Shown here: in pieces, positions 52,170 through 60,122 of the stretch
Layout: each line of letters starts with the position of its first letter
How positions within the stretch are numbered: the first letter of the stretch is position 1
Source of the DNA: Pseudomonas fragi
Lineage (GTDB): Bacteria; Pseudomonadota; Gammaproteobacteria; Pseudomonadales; Pseudomonadaceae
NCBI RefSeq assembly: GCF_025426255.1
Contig: NZ_CP104861.1
Location: forward strand, 4,154,001-4,218,000
Reading direction: 5' to 3'
Length of the DNA stretch: 64,000 nucleotides
Notes under the pieces: model-generated
What the model was told of the DNA's origin: nothing
Seen by the model: only the letters and a program-made list of their open reading frames with translations
The model's database searches: none
Program-made: the position numbers and the translations under genes

Positions 52170-53024
52170 CTACTTGATCAGACCAACCCGCGAGAAGTTC
52201 GGCAGGTTGCTCGCCTTGGGCTCTGGCCAGCTCATCCAAACAGCAAAGGCCTTGCCGACGATATTCTTGTCGGGAACCATGCCCAGCTCGTCTTTGGGAA
52301 TGTTCGGATCATCCCAGTAACGGCTGTCGTTCGAATTGTCACGGTTGTCACCCATCATGAAGTAATGCCCGGCCGGAACCGTCCATTCCTTATCAGGTGG
52401 CGCACGGTAGCGGCTCATTTCCTTGCGGATCATGTGCTCGACCTCGCCCAGCTTCTCTTTGTACAACTCGGCACTGCCCAGGGTTCCTGGTTCGGTGCCC
52501 ACCAGTTGCTCGGCAACCAGTTGATCGTTGACATACAGATGCTTGTCGCTGGTGTAGCGAATCTTGTCGCCCGGCAGGCCAACTACACGCTTGATGTAGT
52601 TAACCGTCGGATCGCTTGGGTAGCGAAACACCATCACATCGCCCCGCTTCGGATCACCCACTTCGATGACTTTCGTATCGAGTACCGGCAAGCGGATCCC
52701 GTACGAAAACTTGTTCACCAAAATGAAGTCGCCCACATCCAGGGTCGGCTTCATCGAGCCGGACGGGATCTGGAACGGCTCAACCAGAAACGAACGCAGC
52801 ACCAGCACGATGAACAAAACCGGGAAGAACGACTTGCCGTATTCAACCAGCAGCGGTTCCTTGTTGAGCTTTTCGACTACCTGCCTATCAACCGGCGTAA
52901 CGCTGGCTTGATAGTTGGCAATGGCCTTGCGCCGGCGAGGAGCCAGGAAGACCAAATCGAGCAGCGCCAGCAAACCGCACACGGCAACAGCAATGACCAG
53001 CAACAGCGGGAAATTTAGTGACAT
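52170..53024 (-). CDS. lepB: Signal peptidase I
   Basis: 284 aa. Two N-terminal TM segments (~5-27, ~65-83), catalytic Ser in PFQIPSGSMKPTLDVGDFI, catalytic Lys in PKRGDVMVFRYPSDPTVNYI-KRVVGLPGD, and box E GHYFMMGDNRDNSNDSRYW. It removes signal peptides of exported proteins on the periplasmic face. It starts 5 nt after the lepA stop, so the two are one operon. Confidence 0.97.
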   Translation of the reverse strand: MSLNFPLLLVIAVAVCGLLALLDLVFLAPRRRKAIANYQASVTPVDRQVVEKLNKEPLLVEYGKSFFPVLFIVLVLRSFLVEPFQIPSGSMKPTLDVGDFILVNKFSYGIRLPVLDTKVIEVGDPKRGDVMVFRYPSDPTVNYIKRVVGLPGDKIRYTSDKHLYVNDQLVAEQLVGTEPGTLGSAELYKEKLGEVEHMIRKEMSRYRAPPDKEWTVPAGHYFMMGDNRDNSNDSRYWDDPNIPKDELGMVPDKNIVGKAFAVWMSWPEPKASNLPNFSRVGLIK

Positions 53025-53029
53025 AGGAC

Positions 53030-54829
53030 CTAGCTATCCAACCTGAGCACTGCAAGGAAGGCTTCTTGTGGAATTTCCACGTTACCCACTTGCTTCATGC
53101 GTTTTTTACCGGCTTTCTGCTTTTCCAACAGCTTGCGCTTACGGCTAACGTCACCACCGTAGCATTTGGCCAGTACGTTTTTTCGGAGCGCTTTAACAGA
53201 CGAGCGCGCAATGATTTGGCCACCAATGGCAGCCTGAATTGCCACATCGAACATCTGACGCGGAATCAGCTCTTTCATCTTCTCGGTCAACGCACGCCCT
53301 TTGTAGTGAGCGTTGTCGCGGTGAACGATCAATGCCAGCGCATCAACTTTCTCGCCGTTGATCAATACATCCAGCTTGACCAGATTAGCCGACTGATAAC
53401 GGTTGAAATGGTAATCAAGCGAAGCATAGCCGCGACTGGTGGACTTGAGACGGTCAAAGAAGTCCAGAACCACTTCGTTCATCGGCAAGTCGTAGGTCAC
53501 TTGAACCTGAGAACCCAGGAACAGCATGTCGTGCTGAACGCCGCGTTTTTCAATACACAGGGTAATGACGTTACCCAGGTGCTCTTGAGGCACAAGGATA
53601 TTGGCGCGCACGATCGGCTCGCGAATGTCTTCAATAGAAGATACATCCGGCAGCTTGGACGGGTTATCGACGTAAATCGTTTCGCCAGTCTTGAGCAGCA
53701 GTTCGAAAATTACGGTTGGCGCCGTGGTGATCAGGTCCAGGTCGTACTCGCGCTCAAGGCGCTCCTGAATGATCTCCATGTGCAGCATGCCGAGGAAGCC
53801 GCAACGGAAGCCGAAGCCCAGCGCGTCGGAGCTTTCCGGGGTGTACTGCAGCGACGAGTCGTTCAACGTGAGCTTTTGCAGGGCTTCACGGAAGTCTTCG
53901 AAATCGTCAGAGCTTACCGGGAACAAACCGGCGTAGACCTGCGGCTGAATACGTTTGAAACCTGGCAGTACGTCAACATCAGGGGTTGAGCTCAGGGTCA
54001 GGGTATCGCCCACTGGCGCACCGTGAATGTCCTTGATGCCCGCAATGATGAAGCCTACTTCACCGGCTTTCAGATCAGCGGTAGCCGTGTGCTTGGGGTT
54101 GAACACACCCACGCTGTCTACCAGGTGCATCTTGCCGGTGGACTTGACCAGAATCTTGTCACCCTTTTTCACGCGGCCGTGGCGCACGCGAACCAGGGAC
54201 ACAACGCCCAGGTAGTTGTCGAACCAGGAATCGATGATCAACGCTTGCAGCGGATCTTCGTAGTTACCGGTTGGCGCAGGGATGGTATGCACCAGGCGCT
54301 CAAGCACCTCGTCCACACCCAGGCCGGTCTTGGCGCTGCAGGTCACGGCATCAGTGGCATCGATGCCAATGATCTTTTCGATCTCTTCTTTCACGCGATC
54401 AGGATCAGCCTGCGGCAGGTCGATCTTGTTCAATACCGGCATGACCTCAAGGCCCTGCTCGATAGCGGTGTAGCAGTTGGCGACGGACTGGGCTTCTACG
54501 CCCTGCCCCGCATCAACCACCAGCAAAGCACCTTCACAGGCCGCCAGGGAACGGCTGACTTCATAGGTGAAGTCGACGTGACCCGGGGTATCAATGAAGT
54601 TCAGTTGATAGGTAATGCCATCTTTGGCCGTGTAGTACAGAGTAACGCTGTGGGCCTTGATGGTGATCCCGCGCTCACGCTCCAGATCCATGGAATCCAG
54701 TACCTGGGCTTCCATTTCGCGCTCGGCGAGGCCGCCGCACATCTGGATAAAACGATCGGCCAGCGTCGACTTGCCATGGTCAATGTGGGCGATGATGGAG
54801 AAATTGCGGATATGACTCAAATCACTCAC
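53030..54829 (-). CDS. lepA: LepA (EF4), ribosome-associated GTPase
   Basis: 599 aa. G1 IIAHIDHGKSTLADRFIQ, switch ERERGITIKAHSV, G3 FIDTPGHVDFTYEV, G4 VLNKIDLPQAD; domains II, III, V and the LepA-specific C-terminal domain (RSSVKALRKNVLAKCYGGDV-SRKRKLLEKQKAGKKRMK) are present. It acts in 30S biogenesis or translation initiation/back-translocation. It heads lepA-lepB-rnc-era. Confidence 0.97.
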   Translation of the reverse strand: MSDLSHIRNFSIIAHIDHGKSTLADRFIQMCGGLAEREMEAQVLDSMDLERERGITIKAHSVTLYYTAKDGITYQLNFIDTPGHVDFTYEVSRSLAACEGALLVVDAGQGVEAQSVANCYTAIEQGLEVMPVLNKIDLPQADPDRVKEEIEKIIGIDATDAVTCSAKTGLGVDEVLERLVHTIPAPTGNYEDPLQALIIDSWFDNYLGVVSLVRVRHGRVKKGDKILVKSTGKMHLVDSVGVFNPKHTATADLKAGEVGFIIAGIKDIHGAPVGDTLTLSSTPDVDVLPGFKRIQPQVYAGLFPVSSDDFEDFREALQKLTLNDSSLQYTPESSDALGFGFRCGFLGMLHMEIIQERLEREYDLDLITTAPTVIFELLLKTGETIYVDNPSKLPDVSSIEDIREPIVRANILVPQEHLGNVITLCIEKRGVQHDMLFLGSQVQVTYDLPMNEVVLDFFDRLKSTSRGYASLDYHFNRYQSANLVKLDVLINGEKVDALALIVHRDNAHYKGRALTEKMKELIPRQMFDVAIQAAIGGQIIARSSVKALRKNVLAKCYGGDVSRKRKLLEKQKAGKKRMKQVGNVEIPQEAFLAVLRLDS

Positions 54830-54937
54830 GGGTCAACACTCAAAAAAGTCGCAGGCAGACTGCCCGCCGAAAAATAGCCGGGAATTGTACCTGATCCTCT
54901 CGCCAAGCGTCACGTTCACAGGCCAATGGACACCTAC

Positions 54938-54967
54938 AAAAAAGCCCCTGTCGCGAGATAGGGGCTT
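54938..54967 (-). terminator. Intrinsic terminator of lptFG
   Basis: AAGCCCCT (54942-54949) and AGGGGCTT (54960-54967), with an A-run at 54938-54943 that is a T-run on the minus strand. It lies 24 nt past the lptG stop and separates lptFG from lepA. Confidence 0.85.
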
Positions 54968-54990
54968 CTGGCGAACTCAATGAAGGCTTG

Positions 54991-56052
54991 TCAGCCTGCT
55001 CGACGCAGCAGCCAGATGCCTGCCAATGCACAGATTGCAGTCGGTGCCAGCACCGCGAACAACGGCGAGAAACCGAACACCAGGCTCATCGGCCCCAGCA
55101 GGTCCTGGGCAATCTTGAAGGTGAAACCCACCAGCACCCCGGTAAATACCCGCTGGCCAAGAGTAACAGAGCGCAATGGGCCGAAGATGAAAGATATGGC
55201 CATCAACACCAGAGCAGCAGTCACCAGCGGCTGTAATACCTTGACCCAAAATGCCAGCCAATAACGGCCATTATTCAGCCCCTGTTCCTTGAGGTAGTGG
55301 ATGTAGCTCCACAAGCCAGCGATCGACAGCGATTCAGGTGCCATGACCACGGTACTAAGCAGTTGCGGGCTCAACGAAACGTCCCAGCTTTCTTCCGGAA
55401 CCTTGATCACTTCAGTGCTGCGATCGTGAAAAACCGTGGTACTGACGTCGTTCAACTGCCAGTGCCCCTGATCGAATTGCGCACGCTTGGCGAAGCTCGC
55501 CGATAACATGTTGCGCTCTTTATCGAAGCGATACCGGGTCACACCATAGAGCAGCCCGTTGGGCTGAACAGCGTTGATATGGATGAACTCATCACCCTGG
55601 CGGTGCCACAGGCCATGCTTGGAACTTTGCGCATCACCACCACCTTGCGCCAGTGCGCGGTTGGCCTGGGCAAGGTTTTCAGAGGCGGGTACTACGTACT
55701 CGCCAATCAGCACACCTGCCAGCATCAAGACCAGCATCGGCTTCATCACGGCCCAGACAATGCGCCCCAGGGACACACCCGCCGCGCGCATGATGGTCAG
55801 CTCACTGTTGCTTGCAAGACCACCCAAACCGATCAGGCAGCCGATCAACGCTGCCATCGGCAACATTTCGTACAAGCGACGCGGAGCAGTCAGCATTACA
55901 AAGCTGAAAACGTCCATGATGGTGTAGCTGCTGCTGATACTGCGCATCTCGTCGATCAACGCAAACAGCAGCGCCAGACCCAGAATAATCCCCAGTACCG
56001 CCAAAATTGCCATCAACACACTGCTACCAATGTAGCGGTCGAGCTTAACCAC
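54991..56052 (-). CDS. lptG: LptG, LPS export ABC permease
   Basis: 353 aa. Six TM segments in the YjgP/YjgQ pattern: three at the N-terminus (YIGSSVLMAILAVLGIILGL; MAALIGCLIGLGGLASNSEL), a periplasmic beta-jellyroll (~135-260), and three at the C-terminus. With LptF and LptB2 it extracts LPS from the inner membrane and passes it to LptC. Its start overlaps lptF by 8 nt. Confidence 0.95.
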   Translation of the reverse strand: MVKLDRYIGSSVLMAILAVLGIILGLALLFALIDEMRSISSSYTIMDVFSFVMLTAPRRLYEMLPMAALIGCLIGLGGLASNSELTIMRAAGVSLGRIVWAVMKPMLVLMLAGVLIGEYVVPASENLAQANRALAQGGGDAQSSKHGLWHRQGDEFIHINAVQPNGLLYGVTRYRFDKERNMLSASFAKRAQFDQGHWQLNDVSTTVFHDRSTEVIKVPEESWDVSLSPQLLSTVVMAPESLSIAGLWSYIHYLKEQGLNNGRYWLAFWVKVLQPLVTAALVLMAISFIFGPLRSVTLGQRVFTGVLVGFTFKIAQDLLGPMSLVFGFSPLFAVLAPTAICALAGIWLLRRAG

Positions 56053-57163
56053 GGGTCATCTCCTTGGCACTACGGCGACTCGCCAACTTCAAGCGCAGCG
56101 GCTCCCAGTACATCAGCCCCAGGCCAATGATCAGGAACAGGGCATGTACCCACCACAAGCCCAACACCAAAGGAATCTTGCCGCCCTCAAGCAGGCCTCG
56201 GCCCCAGGTCAGCATGCTTAGATAGGCCATATAAAGAAGAATGGCCGGCAACAGTTTGAGGAAGCGCCCCTGACGCGGATTTACCCGCGACAGCGGCACT
56301 GCGATCAAGGTCACGATAAACACCAAAAACGGGAAGGCAATACGCCATTGCAACTCGGCGACCGAGCGCGGCTCCGGGTTGCCGATCAGGTTTCGTGTCG
56401 GGATCGCATCGCGGTCCGTCACGTCATTACTGACATCCGGCTTCGGTAGCAATACACCGTAGGTGTCGTATTTGATGGCGCGATAATCAGCCTGCCCAGG
56501 GTTGCCGTCATAGCGGTAGCCGTTGTCCAAAATCAACCAACGGCTGCCGTCGGGGCGAACCTCCTGACGACCTTTTTCAGCCAGCAACACTGAAATATTG
56601 CGGTCCTTGGCGTCCTGCCCGAGATTCTTTTGAGTAATGAATACGCCGGACAAATGGGTCCGGTCATTGGTCAGCTCTTCGGTGTAAGTAACCCGCGAAC
56701 CATCGCTCAACGACTGAAAGCGCCCGGCTTCCAGGGTGTCGAACTCGGTCAGGGCATCCTGTTTGTTGAGCAACAACTGAAATTCATTGGCACCCTGCGG
56801 GGCCAGACTCAGGCTGAGCCAGGCCACGATCAGTGCAACCAGTGCGGCAGGTGCCATGGTCATGCCCAGCAGACGTTGCTGGCTCATGCCGGTAGCCGAC
56901 AGCACGGTCATCTCGCTCTCGAGGTACAAGCGCCCATAAGACAGCAAAATGCCCAGGAACAGCCCCAGCGGCAGAATCAACTGCATGAAGCCTGGCAGGC
57001 GAAAGCCCATGATCAGGAACAATGAGCCTGGATCCAGTGCGCCCGAGGCGGCCTGAGCCAGATATTTGATGAAACGACCGCTCATGATGATGACCAGCAG
57101 CACAGCGCTGACAGCGCTCAATGTAAGCAGGACTTCGCGGGATAGATAACGGAAGACGATCAA
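56045..57163 (-). CDS. lptF: LptF, LPS export ABC permease
   Basis: 372 aa from a TTG at 57163, which has GGAG at 8-nt spacing and gives M(L)IVFRYLSREVLLTLS, the expected N-terminus; a GTG at 57172 abuts the GGAG and is unlikely. Six TM segments with a central periplasmic jellyroll. It pairs with LptG. The gene is divergent from pepA with a 307-nt gap (57164-57470) in which I see promoter space but no ORF or repeat. Confidence 0.95.
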   Translation of the reverse strand: MIVFRYLSREVLLTLSAVSAVLLVIIMSGRFIKYLAQAASGALDPGSLFLIMGFRLPGFMQLILPLGLFLGILLSYGRLYLESEMTVLSATGMSQQRLLGMTMAPAALVALIVAWLSLSLAPQGANEFQLLLNKQDALTEFDTLEAGRFQSLSDGSRVTYTEELTNDRTHLSGVFITQKNLGQDAKDRNISVLLAEKGRQEVRPDGSRWLILDNGYRYDGNPGQADYRAIKYDTYGVLLPKPDVSNDVTDRDAIPTRNLIGNPEPRSVAELQWRIAFPFLVFIVTLIAVPLSRVNPRQGRFLKLLPAILLYMAYLSMLTWGRGLLEGGKIPLVLGLWWVHALFLIIGLGLMYWEPLRLKLASRRSAKEMTRG

Positions 57164-57470
57164 ACCAGACACTCCAGGGTCGTCAGGCTAAGGCGGCCAA
57201 ACAAGCAGCATAACGAGTCGGTTCAGGCTCATGGGGATGAGCTGAGCCGTTTAAAAAGATGGTGCATTATCCTGTGAATGGCCGCCCCTGTCACTGCGCA
57301 GTCTTGAAAGTGGCAAGTTGGCCCTATACCGGGGTTGTCAGGCTCGTCCGACGGGGTTCAAACTGCCCGCCTTGTCGCCAGCCTGGATCGCAGGTGAAGC
57401 GCCTCCTCTATCAAGCAAGCAAACAGCATTGTTTGTGCGCATGTTGACTATTTGACTCAGGGACCCCGAC

Positions 57471-58961
57471 ATGGAACTGGTTGTAAAAAGCGTTAGTCCA
57501 GAAACGTTGAAAACGGCCACTCTGGTGGTCGCCATTGGTGAAGGCCGCAAGCTGGGCCCTACCGCCAACGTTATCGACGAACTCACCGGCGGCGCTATCA
57601 GCGCAGTCCTCAAGCGCGGTGATCTGGCCGGCAAAGCCGGTCAAAGCCTGCTGCTGCACAGCCTGCCCAACCTCAAGGCCGAACGCGTACTGCTGCTGGG
57701 CACCGGCAAGGATGAAGAACTGGGCGACCGCCCGTTCCGTAAAATCATCAGTGCCGCGCTTGGTGTCCTCAAAGGCCTGGGCGGCAGCGACGCGGTGTTC
57801 GCACTCGACGAACTGGTGGTCAAGGGTCGCGACAGCTACAGCAAAACCCGCCTGCTGGCCGAAACCCTGATCGACGGTGAGTACACTTTCGACCGATTCA
57901 AAAGCCAGAAGGCCGAACCTCGCTCCCTGAAAAAAATCACCCTGCTGACCATCAAGGCCGCACAGGCCGAAGTCCAGCGTGCCGTAACCCACGCCCAGGC
58001 GATTGCAGCGGGCATGTCGTTCACCCGCGACCTCGGCAACCTGCCGCCAAACATCTGCCATCCGACCTTCCTGGCAGAACAGGCCAAGGAGTTGGGTAAA
58101 GAATACAAAGGTCTGAAAGTCGAAATTCTCGACGAGAAGAAGATCAAGGATCTGGGCATGGGCGCGTTCTACGCCGTGGGCCAGGGCAGCGACCAGCCGC
58201 CACGCCTGATCGTGATGAACTACGCCGGCGGCAAGAAATCCGAAAAACCGTTCGTACTGGTCGGCAAAGGCATCACCTTCGACACCGGCGGCATCAGCCT
58301 CAAGCCGGGCGCGGGCATGGACGAAATGAAGTACGACATGGGCGGTGCCGCCAGCGTGTTCGGCACCCTGCGCGCCGTGCTTGAGCTGAAACTGCCGATC
58401 AACCTGGTATGCATTCTGGCTTGCGCCGAAAACATGCCAAGCGGCGGCGCTGCGCGTCCGGGCGATATCGTGACCACCATGAGCGGCCAGACCGTCGAGA
58501 TCCTCAACACCGACGCCGAAGGTCGCCTGGTGCTGTGCGATGCCCTGACCTACGCAGAACGCTTCAAGCCACAGGCCGTAATCGACATCGCCACCCTGAC
58601 CGGAGCCTGCATGGTTGCACTGGGCGCCCACACTTCGGGCCTGATGGGCAACAACGACGAGTTGATCAACCAACTGCTGGAAGCCGGTAAGCAAGCCGAC
58701 GACCGTGCCTGGCAATTGCCGTTGTTCGACGAATACCAGGAGCAACTGGACAGCCCGTTCGCCGACATGGCCAACATCGGCGGCCCTAAAGGCGGCGCCA
58801 TCACCGCTGGCTGCTTCCTGTCGCGCTTCGCCAAGGCCTATCATTGGGCCCACCTGGACATCGCGGGCACCGCATGGGTCAGCGGCGGCAAGGACAAGGG
58901 CGCCAGTGGCCGTCCAGTCCCCCTGCTGACCCAGTACCTGCTGGATCGCGCCAACGCTTGA
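57471..58961 (+). CDS. pepA: Leucyl aminopeptidase (PepA)
   Basis: 496 aa, M17 family. Metal and catalytic motifs: VLVGKGITFDTGGISLKPGA, MKYDMGGAASVFG, and the signature EILNTDAEGRLVLCDALTYA. AGGGAC precedes the ATG. It removes N-terminal residues with two metal ions, as a hexamer; homologues also bind DNA at cer/carA sites. It is followed by holC, a common arrangement. Confidence 0.97.
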   Translation: MELVVKSVSPETLKTATLVVAIGEGRKLGPTANVIDELTGGAISAVLKRGDLAGKAGQSLLLHSLPNLKAERVLLLGTGKDEELGDRPFRKIISAALGVLKGLGGSDAVFALDELVVKGRDSYSKTRLLAETLIDGEYTFDRFKSQKAEPRSLKKITLLTIKAAQAEVQRAVTHAQAIAAGMSFTRDLGNLPPNICHPTFLAEQAKELGKEYKGLKVEILDEKKIKDLGMGAFYAVGQGSDQPPRLIVMNYAGGKKSEKPFVLVGKGITFDTGGISLKPGAGMDEMKYDMGGAASVFGTLRAVLELKLPINLVCILACAENMPSGGAARPGDIVTTMSGQTVEILNTDAEGRLVLCDALTYAERFKPQAVIDIATLTGACMVALGAHTSGLMGNNDELINQLLEAGKQADDRAWQLPLFDEYQEQLDSPFADMANIGGPKGGAITAGCFLSRFAKAYHWAHLDIAGTAWVSGGKDKGASGRPVPLLTQYLLDRANA

Positions 58962-59020
58962 AGCTGACAATCCAAGGCTGCGCCGCTTGACGGCGGCGTA
59001 GCCCGGATTCAGGAACCGCA

Positions 59021-59473
59021 ATGACCCAAGAATTAACCAAAGAGCCGACCAAAATCGACTTTTATATCCTGCCCAGCGCCGAACCCTCGGCGCGGCTGGA
59101 TTTTGCCTGCAAACTCACCGAGAAGGCCTGGCGCCTTGGCCACCGCGTGTATTTGCACTGCACTGACGCCGCACAACGCCAGGATCTGGATGAACGTTTG
59201 TGGCGTTTCAAGGGCGAAAGCTTCGTGCCCCACAGCAACACCGAAGATGAACCCGATGGTGTAGTTGTCATGGGTTGCACGGATGCCCCCCTGTCCCATC
59301 AGGACTTGCTGATCAACCTGGACCTTAAAGTCCCGGAATTCTTCAAACGCTTCGCCCGCGTGGCTGAAGTAGTGGTCGAAGACCCCGCCGTTCGACTGGC
59401 CGCACGGGAGAGTTTCCGCTTCTACCGTGAACAGGGCTATCCTCTGCAAGACCACAAGTTACAACGACTCTGA
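59021..59473 (+). CDS. holC: DNA polymerase III chi subunit
   Basis: 150 aa, normal for HolC. Diagnostic parts: IDFYILPSAEPSARLDFACK, RLGHRVYLHCTDAAQRQDLD, FVPHSNTED and FFKRFARVAEVVVEDPAVRL. It links the clamp loader (through psi) to SSB at the replication fork. AGGA 6 nt upstream. The next gene starts 8 nt after its stop. Confidence 0.95.
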   Translation: MTQELTKEPTKIDFYILPSAEPSARLDFACKLTEKAWRLGHRVYLHCTDAAQRQDLDERLWRFKGESFVPHSNTEDEPDGVVVMGCTDAPLSHQDLLINLDLKVPEFFKRFARVAEVVVEDPAVRLAARESFRFYREQGYPLQDHKLQRL

Positions 59474-59480
59474 GCACACG

Positions 59481-59870
59481 ATGGACACTTCAAATTCGCC
59501 GCAAAAAGCCGCACACCTGCTCGATGATCTTGAATCCATTCGCAAGCTGCTCGGCGATGAGGGCCTGCAACCGCCGCTGCTGACGGAGATGGTCGGCCAA
59601 CAGGATCCACAGATCCCGTTGTTGTCTGAAGTGATCAGCGATGAAGAAGAGCCCGAGCCAGCCCAGATACCACTGGTCGGCATAGCTCCGGCCCCCGTGG
59701 CAGAAAAAGCCCCGGACGCGCTGTTGGTGCATCTGGACAAAGAACTGCGCACTGCTGCGCAAGCGATCATGCAAGACGTGATCAACGACTTCGCCCCGCA
59801 TATCGAAACCGAGATCAAACGCCGCCTCGATGCGCATATGGAGCGCCTGCTCGCTCAACACCAGAGCTGA
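59481..59870 (+). CDS. Acidic hypothetical protein between holC and valS
   Basis: 129 aa from the ATG at 59481. I do not recognise a named family. It is acidic and Pro-rich in the first 80 residues (KLLGDEGLQPPLLTEMVGQQ, short PLLxE repeats: PPLLTEMV, IPLLSEVI), then forms an amphipathic helix (ELRTAAQAIMQDVINDFAPH, IKRRLDAHMERLLAQHQS). It has no signal or TM. Position, in an operon-like spot after holC, suggests a conserved Pseudomonas gene perhaps tied to replication, but that is a guess. Confidence 0.75.
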   Translation: MDTSNSPQKAAHLLDDLESIRKLLGDEGLQPPLLTEMVGQQDPQIPLLSEVISDEEEPEPAQIPLVGIAPAPVAEKAPDALLVHLDKELRTAAQAIMQDVINDFAPHIETEIKRRLDAHMERLLAQHQS

Positions 59871-59880
59871 TCCGGGTCTT

Positions 59881-60025
59881 GTAGCAGCTGACGAGCTGCG
59901 TTCGGCTGCGTTCGGCTGCGCAGCAGTCATAGGTCAGACACCTCGGCGCGTCAGATAAACTGAGAACTCGGACTTTACGACTGGTTCGCAGGCTAACGCA
60001 GCCTCGTTCCTTCGCCAGCTGCTAC
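59881..60025. repeat. REP-type inverted repeat (type B), imperfect, with internal tandem repeat
   Basis: GTAGCAGCTGACGAGCTGCG (from 59881) and its imperfect inverse ending CCAGCTGCTAC (to 60025) enclose about 100 nt. The left arm includes GCTGCGTTCG in tandem (59895-59904, 59905-59914, then GCTGCG), absent from other copies. It fills most of the 252-nt gap before valS; the remaining ~95 nt should hold the valS promoter. Confidence 0.7.
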
Positions 60026-60122
60026 AAATTTTTCCTGCACCACACCACAACTCGCCCTGCGCCTCCCACCCCGCTATACTTGTCGGCTTTCCTGAATTAA
60101 TGCCAATAGGGTCCCGCCGCGC

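Noticed and set aside
52170..57163. lepA/lptFG region as an accessory island
   Set aside because: All genes are core, in standard order and with uniform composition.
57411..59021. A 536-codon minus-strand open frame opposite pepA
   Set aside because: Antisense shadow of pepA; no recognisable motifs or ribosome-binding site.
8572..60025. Repeated inverted elements as a CRISPR array
   Set aside because: Copies are dispersed kilobases apart, are inverted rather than direct repeats, and have no cas genes nearby.
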